In this document: positions 1 through 8,448 of the stretch, one piece after another | Layout of the letters: every line of letters begins with the position of its first letter | How positions within the stretch are numbered: position 1 is the stretch's first letter | Assembly (NCBI GenBank): GCA_964577835.1 | Contig: CAZOBN010000056.1 | Span: forward strand, 1 to 19,307 | Direction: 5' to 3' | Origin: CAVVYA01 sp964577835 | Lineage (GTDB): Bacteria > Pseudomonadota > Alphaproteobacteria > SMXQ01 | DNA length: 19,307 bases | Translations under genes and position numbers: made by a program | Notes under the pieces: generated by a model | What the model was told of the DNA's origin: nothing | Database searches by the model: none | What the model saw: only the letters and a program-made list of their open reading frames with translations

Positions 1-1
1 G

Positions 2-514
2 AAGATCGAAGCGGGCAAGGTGCAGCTCCTGGAAGAGATCATCGATCTGTCGCGCACGATCAAATCCTGCACGCGGCTGATGGATGTGCGCGCGTCGAAC
101 GCCAAGGTCACCTTGATCGCAAAAATTTCCCCGACGCTGCCGGCCTTGCGCGCCGATGAACGTAAGATCAAGCAGATCCTCATCAACCTGCTGTCGAACG
201 CGGTGAAGTTCACGCCGGAAGGCGGCCATGTCACCCTGACCGCGACGCGCCTGGACGGCAGCGGCGTCGAGATCATCGTGCAAGATACCGGCATCGGCAT
301 CGCCGCGGACGATATCGCCAAGGCCCTGGCGCCGTTCAACCAGATAGACAATTCGCTGAGCCGGAAATACAGCGGCACCGGGCTCGGCCTGCCCCTCGCC
401 GAAAGCTTCACCCGCATGCACGGCGGCAGCCTGACCCTCGAAAGCGCCGAAGGCAAGGGCACTCGCGTCACCCTCTATTTCCCCGAAAGCCGCGTCGTCT
501 CCGAGGTCGCCTGA
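2..514 (+). CDS. Sensor histidine kinase, C-terminal part (5' end outside window)
   Basis: This is the 3' end of a histidine kinase that autophosphorylates and passes phosphate to a response regulator. The reading frame is open from the first bases, and its opening residues KIEAGKVQL are typical of the end of a HisKA dimerisation helix, so the gene begins upstream of the window. The HATPase_c ATP-binding domain is complete: an N-box (ERKIKQILINLLSNAVKFTP), a G1 box DTGIGIA, an F-box-like PFNQ and a G2 box GTGLGLPL, ending in LYFPES. The phospho-accepting histidine and any sensor domains are not visible. An internal GTG at 20 is only a computed start. The gene converges on a permease 18 bases downstream. 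No response regulator lies directly beside it; the one at 1602-2303 is on the other strand and its partnership is unproven. Confidence 0.93.
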   Translation, partial: KIEAGKVQLLEEIIDLSRTIKSCTRLMDVRASNAKVTLIAKISPTLPALRADERKIKQILINLLSNAVKFTPEGGHVTLTATRLDGSGVEIIVQDTGIGIAADDIAKALAPFNQIDNSLSRKYSGTGLGLPLAESFTRMHGGSLTLESAEGKGTRVTLYFPESRVVSEVA

Positions 515-520
515 ACTCAC

Positions 521-547
521 CGCCGTTGGCCGCTACGGCCGGTGGCG
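521..547. terminator. Hairpin between convergent genes (possible terminator, no U-tract)
   Basis: A 12-bp imperfect stem with a three-base CTA loop lies between the histidine kinase stop and the last codons of the permease. GGCCG at 528-532 pairs exactly with CGGCC at 536-540, and the outer part pairs with three G-T wobbles. Its place at a tail-to-tail junction suits termination, but no run of T follows on either strand, so an intrinsic mechanism is doubtful. Confidence 0.3.
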
Positions 548-1423
548 CGCGGCGAGGGTCAAGCCGCCGAGGATCAGGGCGATTCCGATCGCGTGGTAAA
601 GGCGGAACGATTCTCCGAGGAACAGGATGGCCATGATGCTGCCGAACAGCGGCATCAGATGAATGAAGGTGCCCGCCCGGTTGGCACCGATCAGATCGAC
701 GCCGCGGTTGTAGAACATATAGGCGAGCACCGAGGGAAAGATCGCCACATAGCCGACGGCCAGCACGGTGGTCATGTCGGCATGCATCGTGCGCCCGGCC
801 AGGTGTTCCCAGGCATAGAGCGGCGCCAGCAGCACGACACTGACGATGATCGTGAGCGTGAGAAAGCTCAGGGGATGGAGCTCCGGCCGCTTGCGCAGCA
901 GCACGGAATAGATCGCCCATAGGACCACCGCGGCGAACACCAGCAGGTCGCCGTGGTTGAAGGCGAGGCCGTGGATCGCCGCCACGTCGCCGCGCGCGAC
1001 GATAGTCATGACGCCGGTCAAGGACAGCGCAATCCCCACTGCCTGCGGCGCGCGCACCGTGTCGTGGAATATCACATAGGCAAAGATGACGATGCAGATC
1101 GGGATGGCCGATTGGAGCAATACGGCATTGAGGGCCGTGGTCGACTGTAGCCCGAGGTAGACCAGGGTGTTGAACGAGGCGACGCCGATCGCGGCCAGGG
1201 CGAAGATGATGCGCCAATGCCGCCGGATCACCGGCCAGTCGGCCTTGATATGAGGCCAGGCGAACGGCAGCACGACGATCATGGCCCCGAACCATCGCCA
1301 GAACACGAGGCTCATGGGCGGAACGTCCAAATGGACCGCGCGCGCGACGATGAAATTGCCCGACCAGAAGAGCGCGGTCAGGGTGAGAAGCAGATAGGGG
1401 TGATCGAAGAAACGGCGCTGCAA
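533..1423 (-). CDS. DMT superfamily (EamA) permease
   Basis: This 296-residue inner-membrane protein is of the drug/metabolite transporter type, which usually exports amino acids, metabolites or drugs; the substrate cannot be read from sequence. It shows about ten hydrophobic segments arranged as two EamA repeats, roughly residues 8-140 and 150-290. Family-typical stretches include LTALFWSGNFIVARA in the first helix, SVLAYMFYNRGV and LFLGES in the second half. The start is TTG; a GGGAG sequence lies six bases upstream and the first helix would be lost with any later start. It stands alone and converges on the histidine kinase gene. Confidence 0.9.
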   Translation of the reverse strand: MQRRFFDHPYLLLTLTALFWSGNFIVARAVHLDVPPMSLVFWRWFGAMIVVLPFAWPHIKADWPVIRRHWRIIFALAAIGVASFNTLVYLGLQSTTALNAVLLQSAIPICIVIFAYVIFHDTVRAPQAVGIALSLTGVMTIVARGDVAAIHGLAFNHGDLLVFAAVVLWAIYSVLLRKRPELHPLSFLTLTIIVSVVLLAPLYAWEHLAGRTMHADMTTVLAVGYVAIFPSVLAYMFYNRGVDLIGANRAGTFIHLMPLFGSIMAILFLGESFRLYHAIGIALILGGLTLAARHRP

Positions 1424-1463
1424 GAGGAGCTCCCAGGCTGAGCCTGCCCCATGGCGGACAGAC

Positions 1464-1571
1464 CTACGGCTTCAGCTCTTCGGCGAGAAAGCGCAGGGTT
1501 TTATCCCAGGCGTCGGCGACCACCGGGGTCATGTCGCGGTCGTCCACCTTGGTGTGCATGAAATCGCTCAT
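1464..1571 (-). pseudogene. Remnant of an alpha/beta-hydrolase (dienelactone hydrolase-like) C-terminus
   Basis: A 35-codon minus-strand frame reads MSDFMHTKVDDRDMTPVV and continues to DAWDKTLRFLAEELKP before TAG. The ending, an amphipathic helix of the form DAW-x-x-TL-x-FL, looks like the last helix of dienelactone hydrolase-type alpha/beta hydrolases. Only about the last tenth of such a protein (usually over 200 residues) is present. Upstream the same frame runs only ten codons back to the TGA that ends the response regulator gene. This suggests that most of a hydrolase gene was deleted, with its 3' tail left behind. The family assignment rests on my recognition of a short stretch and could be wrong; a small unknown peptide is the alternative. 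Confidence 0.42.
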
Positions 1572-1601
1572 CGGCGTTCTGCTCGAGCGCGTGAGCAGGG
1601 C

Positions 1602-2303
1602 TCATGTCCTGCCGTTGGGCTTTTCGGTCGGCGCGAGCCCGGCATCGATCGCCATCAGGGCCGCCTGGGTGCGGTTGCTGGCGCCGAGCACCTTGAGAAT
1701 GGCGCCGACATGGACTTTGACGGTGCCTTCCGAAATGCCGAGGGTGTCGGCGATGTCCTTGTTGGACTTTCCCTGGCCGAGCAGCGCCAGGACGTCGTAC
1801 TGCCGCTGGGTCAGCGGCGCGAGCAGGGTCGGATCGAAGGTGCGCGGCGCCGGCGCCGTCGGATGCGCCGCGTCATCCTCGTCCTCCTGGGCGCCGGTGG
1901 CGCCGTACATCAGCGTCGGCGGCAGGTAGATCTCGCCCAGCATGACGAGCTTGAGCGCGTTCAACGTGACATTGATGGCGGCGGATTTGGGGATGAAGCC
2001 CGAGGCGCCGGCCTCCAGGGACTGTTCCGCATTGCGCCGGGATTCGAAGCCGGAGATCACCACGATGCGGGCGTTCGGAACCGCCCGCTTCATCACCTTA
2101 ATGCCTTCGAAGCCATCCATGCCCGGCATGCGCAGATCGAGCAGAACCAGATCGAAGCTGTTGCTGTGGCCGTTCGCCAGCTGGTGGGCTTCGGACAGCG
2201 TGCCGGCTTCGACAATGGTCGCCTGCTCGTCGAGTTGATTGACCAGATGCCGCAAGCCATCCCGGAACAGGGGATGGTCATCCGCAATCAGAACACGCAG
2301 CAT
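1602..2303 (-). CDS. NarL/FixJ-type response regulator, LuxR-family HTH
   Basis: This 233-residue protein is a two-component response regulator that binds DNA after phosphorylation. The receiver domain (about 1-120) has acidic residues D8 and D9, the phospho-acceptor D56 in LLDLRMPGMDG, S84 and the conserved K106 in IPKS. A GerE/LuxR helix-turn-helix follows at about 163-220 (LTQRQYDVLALLGQGKSNKD, then GISEGTVKVHV). There is no autoinducer-binding domain, so this is not a quorum-sensing LuxR. The ATG is preceded by GAGAGG five bases away. It is divergent from a secreted PQQ-type dehydrogenase gene, and both upstream regions carry the motif GCGTAWTCCCTARA. This makes control of that dehydrogenase, or autoregulation, a reasonable inference. 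The cognate kinase is not evident. Confidence 0.93.
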   Translation of the reverse strand: MLRVLIADDHPLFRDGLRHLVNQLDEQATIVEAGTLSEAHQLANGHSNSFDLVLLDLRMPGMDGFEGIKVMKRAVPNARIVVISGFESRRNAEQSLEAGASGFIPKSAAINVTLNALKLVMLGEIYLPPTLMYGATGAQEDEDDAAHPTAPAPRTFDPTLLAPLTQRQYDVLALLGQGKSNKDIADTLGISEGTVKVHVGAILKVLGASNRTQAALMAIDAGLAPTEKPNGRT

Positions 2304-2325
2304 GGTAGCCTCTCAGCCGCTAGGC

Positions 2326-2359
2326 TTTAGGGATTACGCCTAAGCATTTCTTATTACGC
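2326..2359 (-). promoter_or_regulatory. Candidate regulator-binding or promoter element upstream of the response regulator
   Basis: Read on the minus strand, GCGTAATCCCTAAA occupies 2339 to 2326, 22 bases before the response regulator ATG. A second GCGTAAT lies at 2359 to 2353, exactly 20 bp upstream, which is about two helical turns. The downstream copy also forms a dyad: TTAGG and CCTAA flank seven bases. A 12-of-14 match to the downstream copy lies in front of the divergent dehydrogenase gene. LuxR-type regulators often bind paired sites of this sort, but the binding protein is inferred. Confidence 0.45.
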
Positions 2360-2518
2360 ACAATAGGGAAAGACACCGGCCACCCACAAGGAATATTGCA
2401 TCCCAAGCTGGGACGATTGGTCACTCCAGGTTCGCTCTGCACGGCTAAGGCCAAGCGCTGCTTGGCTAAAGTTTGCAACTACGGGAAAGTTCCTCGTCAT
2501 GGAATATTCTTCCAGTCG

Positions 2519-2544
2519 GGAACCGGCGAAATTGTCCATGCGTA
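2519..2544 (+). promoter_or_regulatory. Possible ECF (EcfG-like) sigma promoter
   Basis: GGAACC at 2519-2524 is followed after 16 bases by CGTA at 2541-2544. Alphaproteobacterial general-stress sigma factors of the EcfG group recognise GGAAC and CGTT with similar spacing. The -10 match is three of four and the spacing is slightly short, and the element overlaps the GCGTATTCCCTAGA motif, so this is a weak candidate. It would start transcription close to 2550, just ahead of the dehydrogenase gene. Confidence 0.2.
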
Positions 2545-2553
2545 TTCCCTAGA
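2540..2553 (+). promoter_or_regulatory. Candidate regulator-binding or promoter element upstream of the PQQ-type dehydrogenase
   Basis: GCGTATTCCCTAGA lies 21 bases before the TTG start of the dehydrogenase gene. It matches 12 of 14 bases of the element that lies 22 bases before the divergent response regulator gene. The same orientation and almost the same distance relative to both starts suggest a functional promoter element or operator rather than chance. Confidence 0.45.
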
Positions 2554-2574
2554 CGATCCGCATAGGAGGGTAGA

Positions 2575-3813
2575 TTGAGGGCAATGAGGCGATGGTCCGT
2601 TCTGTTGGCTGCCGGTCTAACGGCGGCGGGGCTGCTGCCGGTCTTGGCAACGGCGCAGGATCAGCCCCCTGGCACGCGGATCGAAGTGAAGCCCAGCGAT
2701 CTGCCGCCGCCCTATGCGACGCCCAGCGTACGGAACCGCGCCCAACCGGTCGAGCGGCGGGACGGTCGGATGCCGCGCGCGCCCGAGGGCTTCTCCGTCA
2801 ATATTTTCGCCGATCGGCTGGATCATGCCCGCTGGCTCGCGGTAGCGCCGAACGGCGACGTGTTTCTCGCCGAGCCGCGCGCTGGCCATGTCCGCATCCT
2901 GCGCGATGCGGATGGCGACGGGCGGGCGGAGGTCAGCCAGATTTTCGTGGGTGGATTCGCGCGGCCGCATGGCATGGCCATCCGCGACGACAGCCTGTAT
3001 GTGGCGGACGTCAACGCGGTCTGGCGGTTGCCGTACAAAACAGATGACCTGACGGCGTCCGGCAAGCAGCAAGTCACCGCGAAAGGCGCGCTTGGTGGCA
3101 GCGGCGGCCATTGGACGCGCAACATCGTCTTTGCGCCGGATGGCGGCAAATTCTACGTGTCGGTCGGATCGGGCGGCAATATCGACGAGGAAAATGCGCC
3201 ACGCGCCACGGTGCAGGAATTCGCCGCGGACGGAAAAAATCAACGCACCTTCGCGACCGGCCTGCGCAATCCGGTCGGCATCGCCTTCTATCCCGGCAGT
3301 AACGATCTCTATACCGTGGTGAACGAACGCGACGGCATGGGCGATGAGTTGGTTCCCGATTACATGGTCCGCTTGAAGGACGGCGGCTTCTACGGCTGGC
3401 CCTATTCCTACATCGGCGGCAATCCGCAGCCGAAGTTCGCCGACAAGCGGCCCGACCTGGTCAAGCAGGCGATCGTGCCCGACCTGCTGTTCCGCGCCCA
3501 CACGGCCGCGCTCGGACTGGTGTTCTACACCGCCGATCAGTTCCCGGCCGACTACAAGGGCGACGCCTTCGTCGCCCTGCACGGCTCGTGGAATGCTGCC
3601 CAGCCGCGCGGCTATCACGTGGTCCGTGTGCCGTTCAAGGACGGCAAGCCGGTCGGCTATTACGAAGTCTTCCTGTCGGGCTTTTGGATCGAAGGCGCCG
3701 AACCAGCCCAGGTCATCGGCCGCCCGGTCGGCTTGGCGGTGGCGCGCGACGGCAGCCTGCTGGTGGCGGACGACGCCGCCAACGTGGTCTGGCGGGTCAG
3801 CCGCAACCGCTAG
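2575..3813 (+). CDS. Secreted PQQ-dependent sugar (sorbosone/glucose-type) dehydrogenase
   Basis: This 412-residue protein belongs to the soluble glucose/sorbosone dehydrogenase beta-propeller family, which oxidises sugars or related aldehydes in the periplasm using PQQ; the actual substrate is unknown. Residues 1-27 form a signal peptide (RR, a hydrophobic stretch, then ATA before QDQ). Propeller motifs recognisable for the family are RPHGMAIRDDSLYVAD, GLRNPVGIAFYPGSNDLY, GDELVPDYM with GGFYGWPYSYIGG, and ALHGSWN. The start is taken as TTG because AGGAGGG ends four bases upstream; the in-frame ATG at 2584 is too far from it. There is no haem-binding CxxCH, so electrons must go to a separate acceptor. 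It is divergent from a response regulator. No pqq synthesis genes are in the window, so PQQ use is inferred from the family. Confidence 0.88.
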   Translation: MRAMRRWSVLLAAGLTAAGLLPVLATAQDQPPGTRIEVKPSDLPPPYATPSVRNRAQPVERRDGRMPRAPEGFSVNIFADRLDHARWLAVAPNGDVFLAEPRAGHVRILRDADGDGRAEVSQIFVGGFARPHGMAIRDDSLYVADVNAVWRLPYKTDDLTASGKQQVTAKGALGGSGGHWTRNIVFAPDGGKFYVSVGSGGNIDEENAPRATVQEFAADGKNQRTFATGLRNPVGIAFYPGSNDLYTVVNERDGMGDELVPDYMVRLKDGGFYGWPYSYIGGNPQPKFADKRPDLVKQAIVPDLLFRAHTAALGLVFYTADQFPADYKGDAFVALHGSWNAAQPRGYHVVRVPFKDGKPVGYYEVFLSGFWIEGAEPAQVIGRPVGLAVARDGSLLVADDAANVVWRVSRNR

Positions 3814-3833
3814 CTGGCCAACAGAGCCGCAAG

Positions 3834-3857
3834 AAAACGGGCCGCGGCCCCGTTTTT
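3834..3857. terminator. Bidirectional intrinsic terminator
   Basis: AAAACGGG at 3834-3841 pairs perfectly with CCCGTTTT at 3849-3856 around a seven-base GC-rich loop. A T-run follows on the plus strand, and the leading A-run supplies one for the minus strand. It lies between the convergent ends of the dehydrogenase gene (stop at 3813) and speE (stop at 3881), so it can serve both transcripts. Confidence 0.85.
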
Positions 3858-3880
3858 ATATGCAGGTATCGGACGAGCGG

Positions 3881-4741
3881 CTAGCGGGCCTGGTCGACCA
3901 GCTTCTGCAGATAGGCAGGCATGGCGAAAGCGCCGACGTGGATGTCCGGGGTGTAATACCGGGTGTCGATCTGGGCCGCCGCGAAGCGCTGCGCGATCAG
4001 TTCACGGCTCGCCTTGCGATTGGCCGGATCGAGGCTGGCCCAGGCAAGCGACATCAGGCCGCCGATATAGGTCGGGACAGCGGCGAAATAGAAGCCGGCG
4101 TCGGGAAACAGCGGCCGCATGCGCTCGTAAGTCGTGGTGAACTCGTCGCGCTGCAGGAAGGGCACGCCGTTCTGCGTCACCAGGATGCCGCGCTCGCTCA
4201 GGCAGCGCTTGCACTGGGCGTAGAAGTCGGTCTGGAACAGCACCTCGGCGGGACCGATCGGATCGGTCGAATCGACGATGATCACGTCATATTTTTCAGT
4301 GGTCTCGGCGACGAACTTGACTCCGTCACCGATGACCAGGTCGGTGCGCGGGTCCTCGAACGCCTGGCCGGGGATCGACGGCAGGTATGTCTTCGCGATC
4401 TCGATCACGGCCGGATCGATCTCGACCAGGGTGGCCTTTTCCACTGAGCGGTGCTTGAGCACCTCTTCGAGGATGCCGCCATCGCCGCCGCCGATGATCA
4501 GCACCTTGCGCGCCTGGCCGTGGGCCAGGATCGGCAGGTGGGTCATCATCTCGTGGTAGAAGAACTCGTCCCGCTCGGTGGTCTGGCAGACGCCGTCGAG
4601 CGTCAGGATCCGGCCGAACGCCGGCGTCTCGTGGACGGCCAGTTCCTGATATTCGGTTTGTTGGCGAAACAGAGTGCGGGTGACGAGGAAACGCTGACCA
4701 TACTGGGGGTGCAACGTTTCCTCAAACCACGTTTCCGTCAC
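3881..4741 (-). CDS. speE: Spermidine synthase
   Basis: This 286-residue cytoplasmic enzyme transfers an aminopropyl group from decarboxylated S-adenosylmethionine to putrescine, giving spermidine and methylthioadenosine. The N-terminal beta-sheet domain begins TETWFEETLHPQYGQRFLV. The Rossmann core has the nucleotide loop LIIGGGDGGILEEVLKH (81-97), VEID at 106-109, GDGVKF and the catalytic region DVIIVDSTDPIGPAEVLF with D157. The length fits bacterial SpeE. The start is GTG at 4741, overlapping the speD TGA as GTGA. The open frame extends 84 codons further upstream, but that part is out-of-phase speD sequence and not protein-like. The overlap indicates translational coupling to speD, the supplier of its substrate. 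Confidence 0.96.
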   Translation of the reverse strand: MTETWFEETLHPQYGQRFLVTRTLFRQQTEYQELAVHETPAFGRILTLDGVCQTTERDEFFYHEMMTHLPILAHGQARKVLIIGGGDGGILEEVLKHRSVEKATLVEIDPAVIEIAKTYLPSIPGQAFEDPRTDLVIGDGVKFVAETTEKYDVIIVDSTDPIGPAEVLFQTDFYAQCKRCLSERGILVTQNGVPFLQRDEFTTTYERMRPLFPDAGFYFAAVPTYIGGLMSLAWASLDPANRKASRELIAQRFAAAQIDTRYYTPDIHVGAFAMPAYLQKLVDQAR

Positions 4742-5208
4742 TCCGTGAGTCCCCGCTTGTGCTCGCCGAGCTGCACGGTCGCCGGCTGGAAGTAGCGGCG
4801 CAGGATGGGGACCGCCTTGTGCGGCTTGGCGTCGCCGCACATGAAGATATCGATGGCCGCGTAATCGCGCTCGGGCCATGTGTGGATCGAGATATGCGAT
4901 TCGGCCAGCACCGCCACGCCGGAGATGCCGCCGTTTTCGCTGAAGCAGTGCAGGTGCAGGTACAGCAGCGTGGCGCCGCACTCGCCGATGCATTCCTTGA
5001 GCGCCGTCTCGATCAGATCGGCGTCGTCAAGATGCTGGGCGCCCCACATGTCCACCAGGAGATGCGTGCCGGCGTACTTCAGGCCATCCTTCAACACGAA
5101 ATGGTCCTTCGACGCTTCCGGCATGGGAAAAAGGGTATCCACCGGCTGAGTCGCCGGCTCAAGCTCAACCACCACACCCGTCTTCCTGGCAGAAACTTTA
5201 CGCGCCAT
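4738..5208 (-). CDS. speD: S-adenosylmethionine decarboxylase proenzyme
   Basis: This 156-residue proenzyme decarboxylates S-adenosylmethionine to provide the aminopropyl donor for spermidine synthesis. It is the short prokaryotic type that cleaves itself to create a pyruvoyl group. The motif AESHISIHTWPE places cleavage between E103 and S104, with H109 and C124 (in DIFMCGDAKPHKAV) as the expected processing and catalytic residues. An N-terminal extension of about 40 residues before HLLVDMWG is longer than in the minimal family members. The ATG is chosen because GGAGG lies seven bases upstream; a longer frame to 5352 has no family similarity. It is first in the speD-speE operon. Confidence 0.96.
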   Translation of the reverse strand: MARKVSARKTGVVVELEPATQPVDTLFPMPEASKDHFVLKDGLKYAGTHLLVDMWGAQHLDDADLIETALKECIGECGATLLYLHLHCFSENGGISGVAVLAESHISIHTWPERDYAAIDIFMCGDAKPHKAVPILRRYFQPATVQLGEHKRGLTE

Positions 5209-5237
5209 TCCACCGCCTCCGATAAGTGGTGAAACCA

Positions 5238-5257
5238 AAACAACAGCCGCGTTGTTT
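5238..5257 (-). promoter_or_regulatory. Inverted repeat in the speD leader
   Basis: AAACAAC (5238-5244) and GTTGTTT (5251-5257) form a perfect 7-bp dyad around six bases, about 30 bases upstream of the speD start codon. It could be an operator or a short leader hairpin. No known riboswitch structure is visible in the remaining region from 5209 to 5394, which otherwise holds no gene that I can support. Confidence 0.35.
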
Positions 5258-5394
5258 GAGGCATATGGCCCCCCCATGCAAGAAAAAAATGAGGAAATTT
5301 GTGACAGGGGGCAAAGTGAGTCGGCGGGGTGAGCTTTGACGCAACACCGCAACGGTTTGTCCGTGCCGCTCAGCGCGCGTCGCGCTTCAGCGCG

Positions 5395-5852
5395 CTACTG
5401 ATTTGGGCGCGTGGGCGCGCTGCCGGATTCGCGCGTCGCGACACTGGCGATCTGGCGCGCTCGCGCGCCGAGCGCGAGGCCCGCGAGAGCGCCGAGGCTG
5501 TTGGCGGCGGCGTCCCACACATCGCCGTAACGCAGAGGTACAAATGCCTGTGCCACTTCAATCAGGCAGCCGAGCGGGATCATCGCAAGGGCTGCCAGAA
5601 ACGCCGCCTTGCGCCGCTCGAAGGCGAGATGCGAAAGGAGCGCCAGGCAGAGGTAGCTCACCGCGTGCGCCATCTTGTCGAAGCCGTAGTCACCCGGGGG
5701 CGCCGTCGCGGGCAGCAGCGAGAGCGTCGTCACGGCGGCGACAGCAGCGACCCAGATCATCATGCCCACGCGGCGCCAGCCGGCGGTGAGCGTCGGCCAA
5801 GCCGCCGACACCTGACGGCCAGTCGGCGCGGCCGGTTCGGAGACACCGCTCA

Positions 5853-5853
<1 letters not shown>
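5395..5853 (-). CDS. VanZ-like small membrane protein
   Basis: This 152-residue protein has about four hydrophobic segments and the features of VanZ-like proteins: DKMAHAVSYLCLALL in the second segment, then GCLIEVAQAFVPLRYGDVWD followed by AANSLGALAGLALG in the last. VanZ was named from a teicoplanin-resistance locus, but most chromosomal members have no known function and this context gives no link to glycopeptides. Residues 1-25 look like a disordered cytoplasmic tail. Its ATG overlaps the stop codon of the upstream dehydrogenase (TAATG), so the two are co-translated. The C-terminal tail is rich in basic and small residues. Confidence 0.82.
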
Positions 5854-7340
<1,487 letters not shown>

Positions 7341-7364
7341 ACCTCCGAATGTTGCCCGCCAGCT

Positions 7365-8393
7365 TTAGCGGTCCGCGGCGCGCGACGCAATTGCGCCCTG
7401 GGCGGCCGCGAGGCGATCGGGCGGCGCGGCGGCGCGGCCCAACCGGTCGTTGATGGCGACGCCAAGCTCGCGCTCGGGAATCGGCATGACCGCGATCCCG
7501 GCGAAACCGCCGGCATCGAGGTCGCGCAGCATGGCGAACAGGTTCGCCGCCGCTTCCGTCAGATCGGCGCGCGGGCTGAGGTTGAGCACCTTGGCGGCGC
7601 CGCTCGGCACGCGCGGGCCGAAGGCGAGCAGGGCCTCGTCGGAGGCTACGCTCGTGGCGCCCAAACGCAGCGGCGTGCGCGGCGCATAGTGGCGCGTCAG
7701 CATGCCGGGCGAGGGGCGCGGCGCCGAACCCGTGTCCGCCACAGGGCCGTGCCGGACCGGTCCGATCACCGCTTCGATCTGCGCCGCCGTCACGGCGCCG
7801 GGCCGCAGCAGCGCCGGCGGCTCGGTGCTGAGATCGAGCACCGTGGATTCGATGCCGACCGGACAGGCGCCGCCGTCGAGGATCATGGCGGCGGCGGCAC
7901 CCAAGGACTGGGCGACGTGCGCCGCCGTCGTCGGGCTCACCTCGCCGGAGCGGTTGGCGCTCGGCGCGGCGAGCGGGCGGCCGCTGGCGGCGAGCAGCGC
8001 TTGCGCGACGGGATGGCGCGGCATGCGCAGCGCCAGGGTGTCGAGTCCGGCGCTCGCCAACAAGGACACGGGGCAGCGCGGCGCGCGCGGCAGCACCAGG
8101 GTGAGCGGCCCGGGCCAGAAGGCCGCGGCAAGACGGCGCGCTTTGTCGCTGAAGGATGCGAGGGCTTCCGCATCGGCCAGCCGTGCCACATGGACGATCA
8201 GGGGATTGAAGCTCGGCCGGCCCTTGGCGGCAAAGATCGCGGCCATCGCATGATCGTCGTAGGCGTCGCCGCCGAGGCCATAGACCGTCTCGGTCGGGAA
8301 AGCGACCAGCCGGCCTTGGCGCAGCAGCGCCGCCGCCTCGTCGATGGCGTCGGGCGTGGCCGGATGGATGGCGGCAGGCGGTTCGCTCGGCAT
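7365..8393 (-). CDS. L-threonylcarbamoyladenylate synthase (long Sua5 form)
   Basis: This 342-residue enzyme makes threonylcarbamoyl-AMP from threonine, bicarbonate and ATP, the first step in the t6A modification of tRNAs that read ANN codons. The catalytic YrdC-type domain (about 15-200) shows VAFPTETVYGLGGDA, KGRPSFNPLIVH and PSANRSGEVSPTTAAHV. A C-terminal Sua5 domain (about 235-340) follows a linker starting near SPGMLTRHYAPRTPLRL. So this is the long Sua5 type rather than the short TsaC. No clear ribosome-binding site precedes the ATG. A TTGACA at 8428-8423 on the minus strand lies about 30 bases upstream, so the message may be nearly leaderless. It heads a run with the FAD dehydrogenase and VanZ genes. 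Confidence 0.94.
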   Translation of the reverse strand: MPSEPPAAIHPATPDAIDEAAALLRQGRLVAFPTETVYGLGGDAYDDHAMAAIFAAKGRPSFNPLIVHVARLADAEALASFSDKARRLAAAFWPGPLTLVLPRAPRCPVSLLASAGLDTLALRMPRHPVAQALLAASGRPLAAPSANRSGEVSPTTAAHVAQSLGAAAAMILDGGACPVGIESTVLDLSTEPPALLRPGAVTAAQIEAVIGPVRHGPVADTGSAPRPSPGMLTRHYAPRTPLRLGATSVASDEALLAFGPRVPSGAAKVLNLSPRADLTEAAANLFAMLRDLDAGGFAGIAVMPIPERELGVAINDRLGRAAAPPDRLAAAQGAIASRAADR

Positions 8394-8399
8394 GGCGCA

Positions 8400-8428
8400 G
8401 GGCTAGGCCGCGGCCACGGCCCTGTCAA
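8400..8428 (-). promoter_or_regulatory. Candidate sigma-70 promoter for the Sua5 gene
   Basis: On the minus strand TTGACA (8428-8423) is followed after 17 bases by TAGCCC (8405-8400). The -35 is a perfect consensus but the -10 is poor. Initiation would fall within a few bases of the ATG at 8393, giving a very short leader, which agrees with the lack of a visible Shine-Dalgarno sequence. Confidence 0.35.
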
Positions 8429-8448
8429 ATTTTTTGTGGGGATCGGCG

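Noticed and set aside
1602..2303. Quorum-sensing LuxR
   Set aside because: The N-terminal domain is a receiver with a phospho-acceptor aspartate, not an acyl-homoserine lactone-binding domain.
4742..4993. Longer SpeE reading with 84 extra residues
   Set aside because: The extension is the out-of-phase speD sequence; GTG at 4741 coupled to the speD stop gives the normal SpeE length.
5209..5330. SAM or polyamine riboswitch upstream of speD
   Set aside because: No conserved riboswitch core was visible by eye; only a short dyad is present.
5209..5352. Longer SpeD reading with 48 extra N-terminal residues
   Set aside because: The extra part is Cys- and Ser-rich and not like the family, while GGAGG sits at the right distance from the ATG at 5208.
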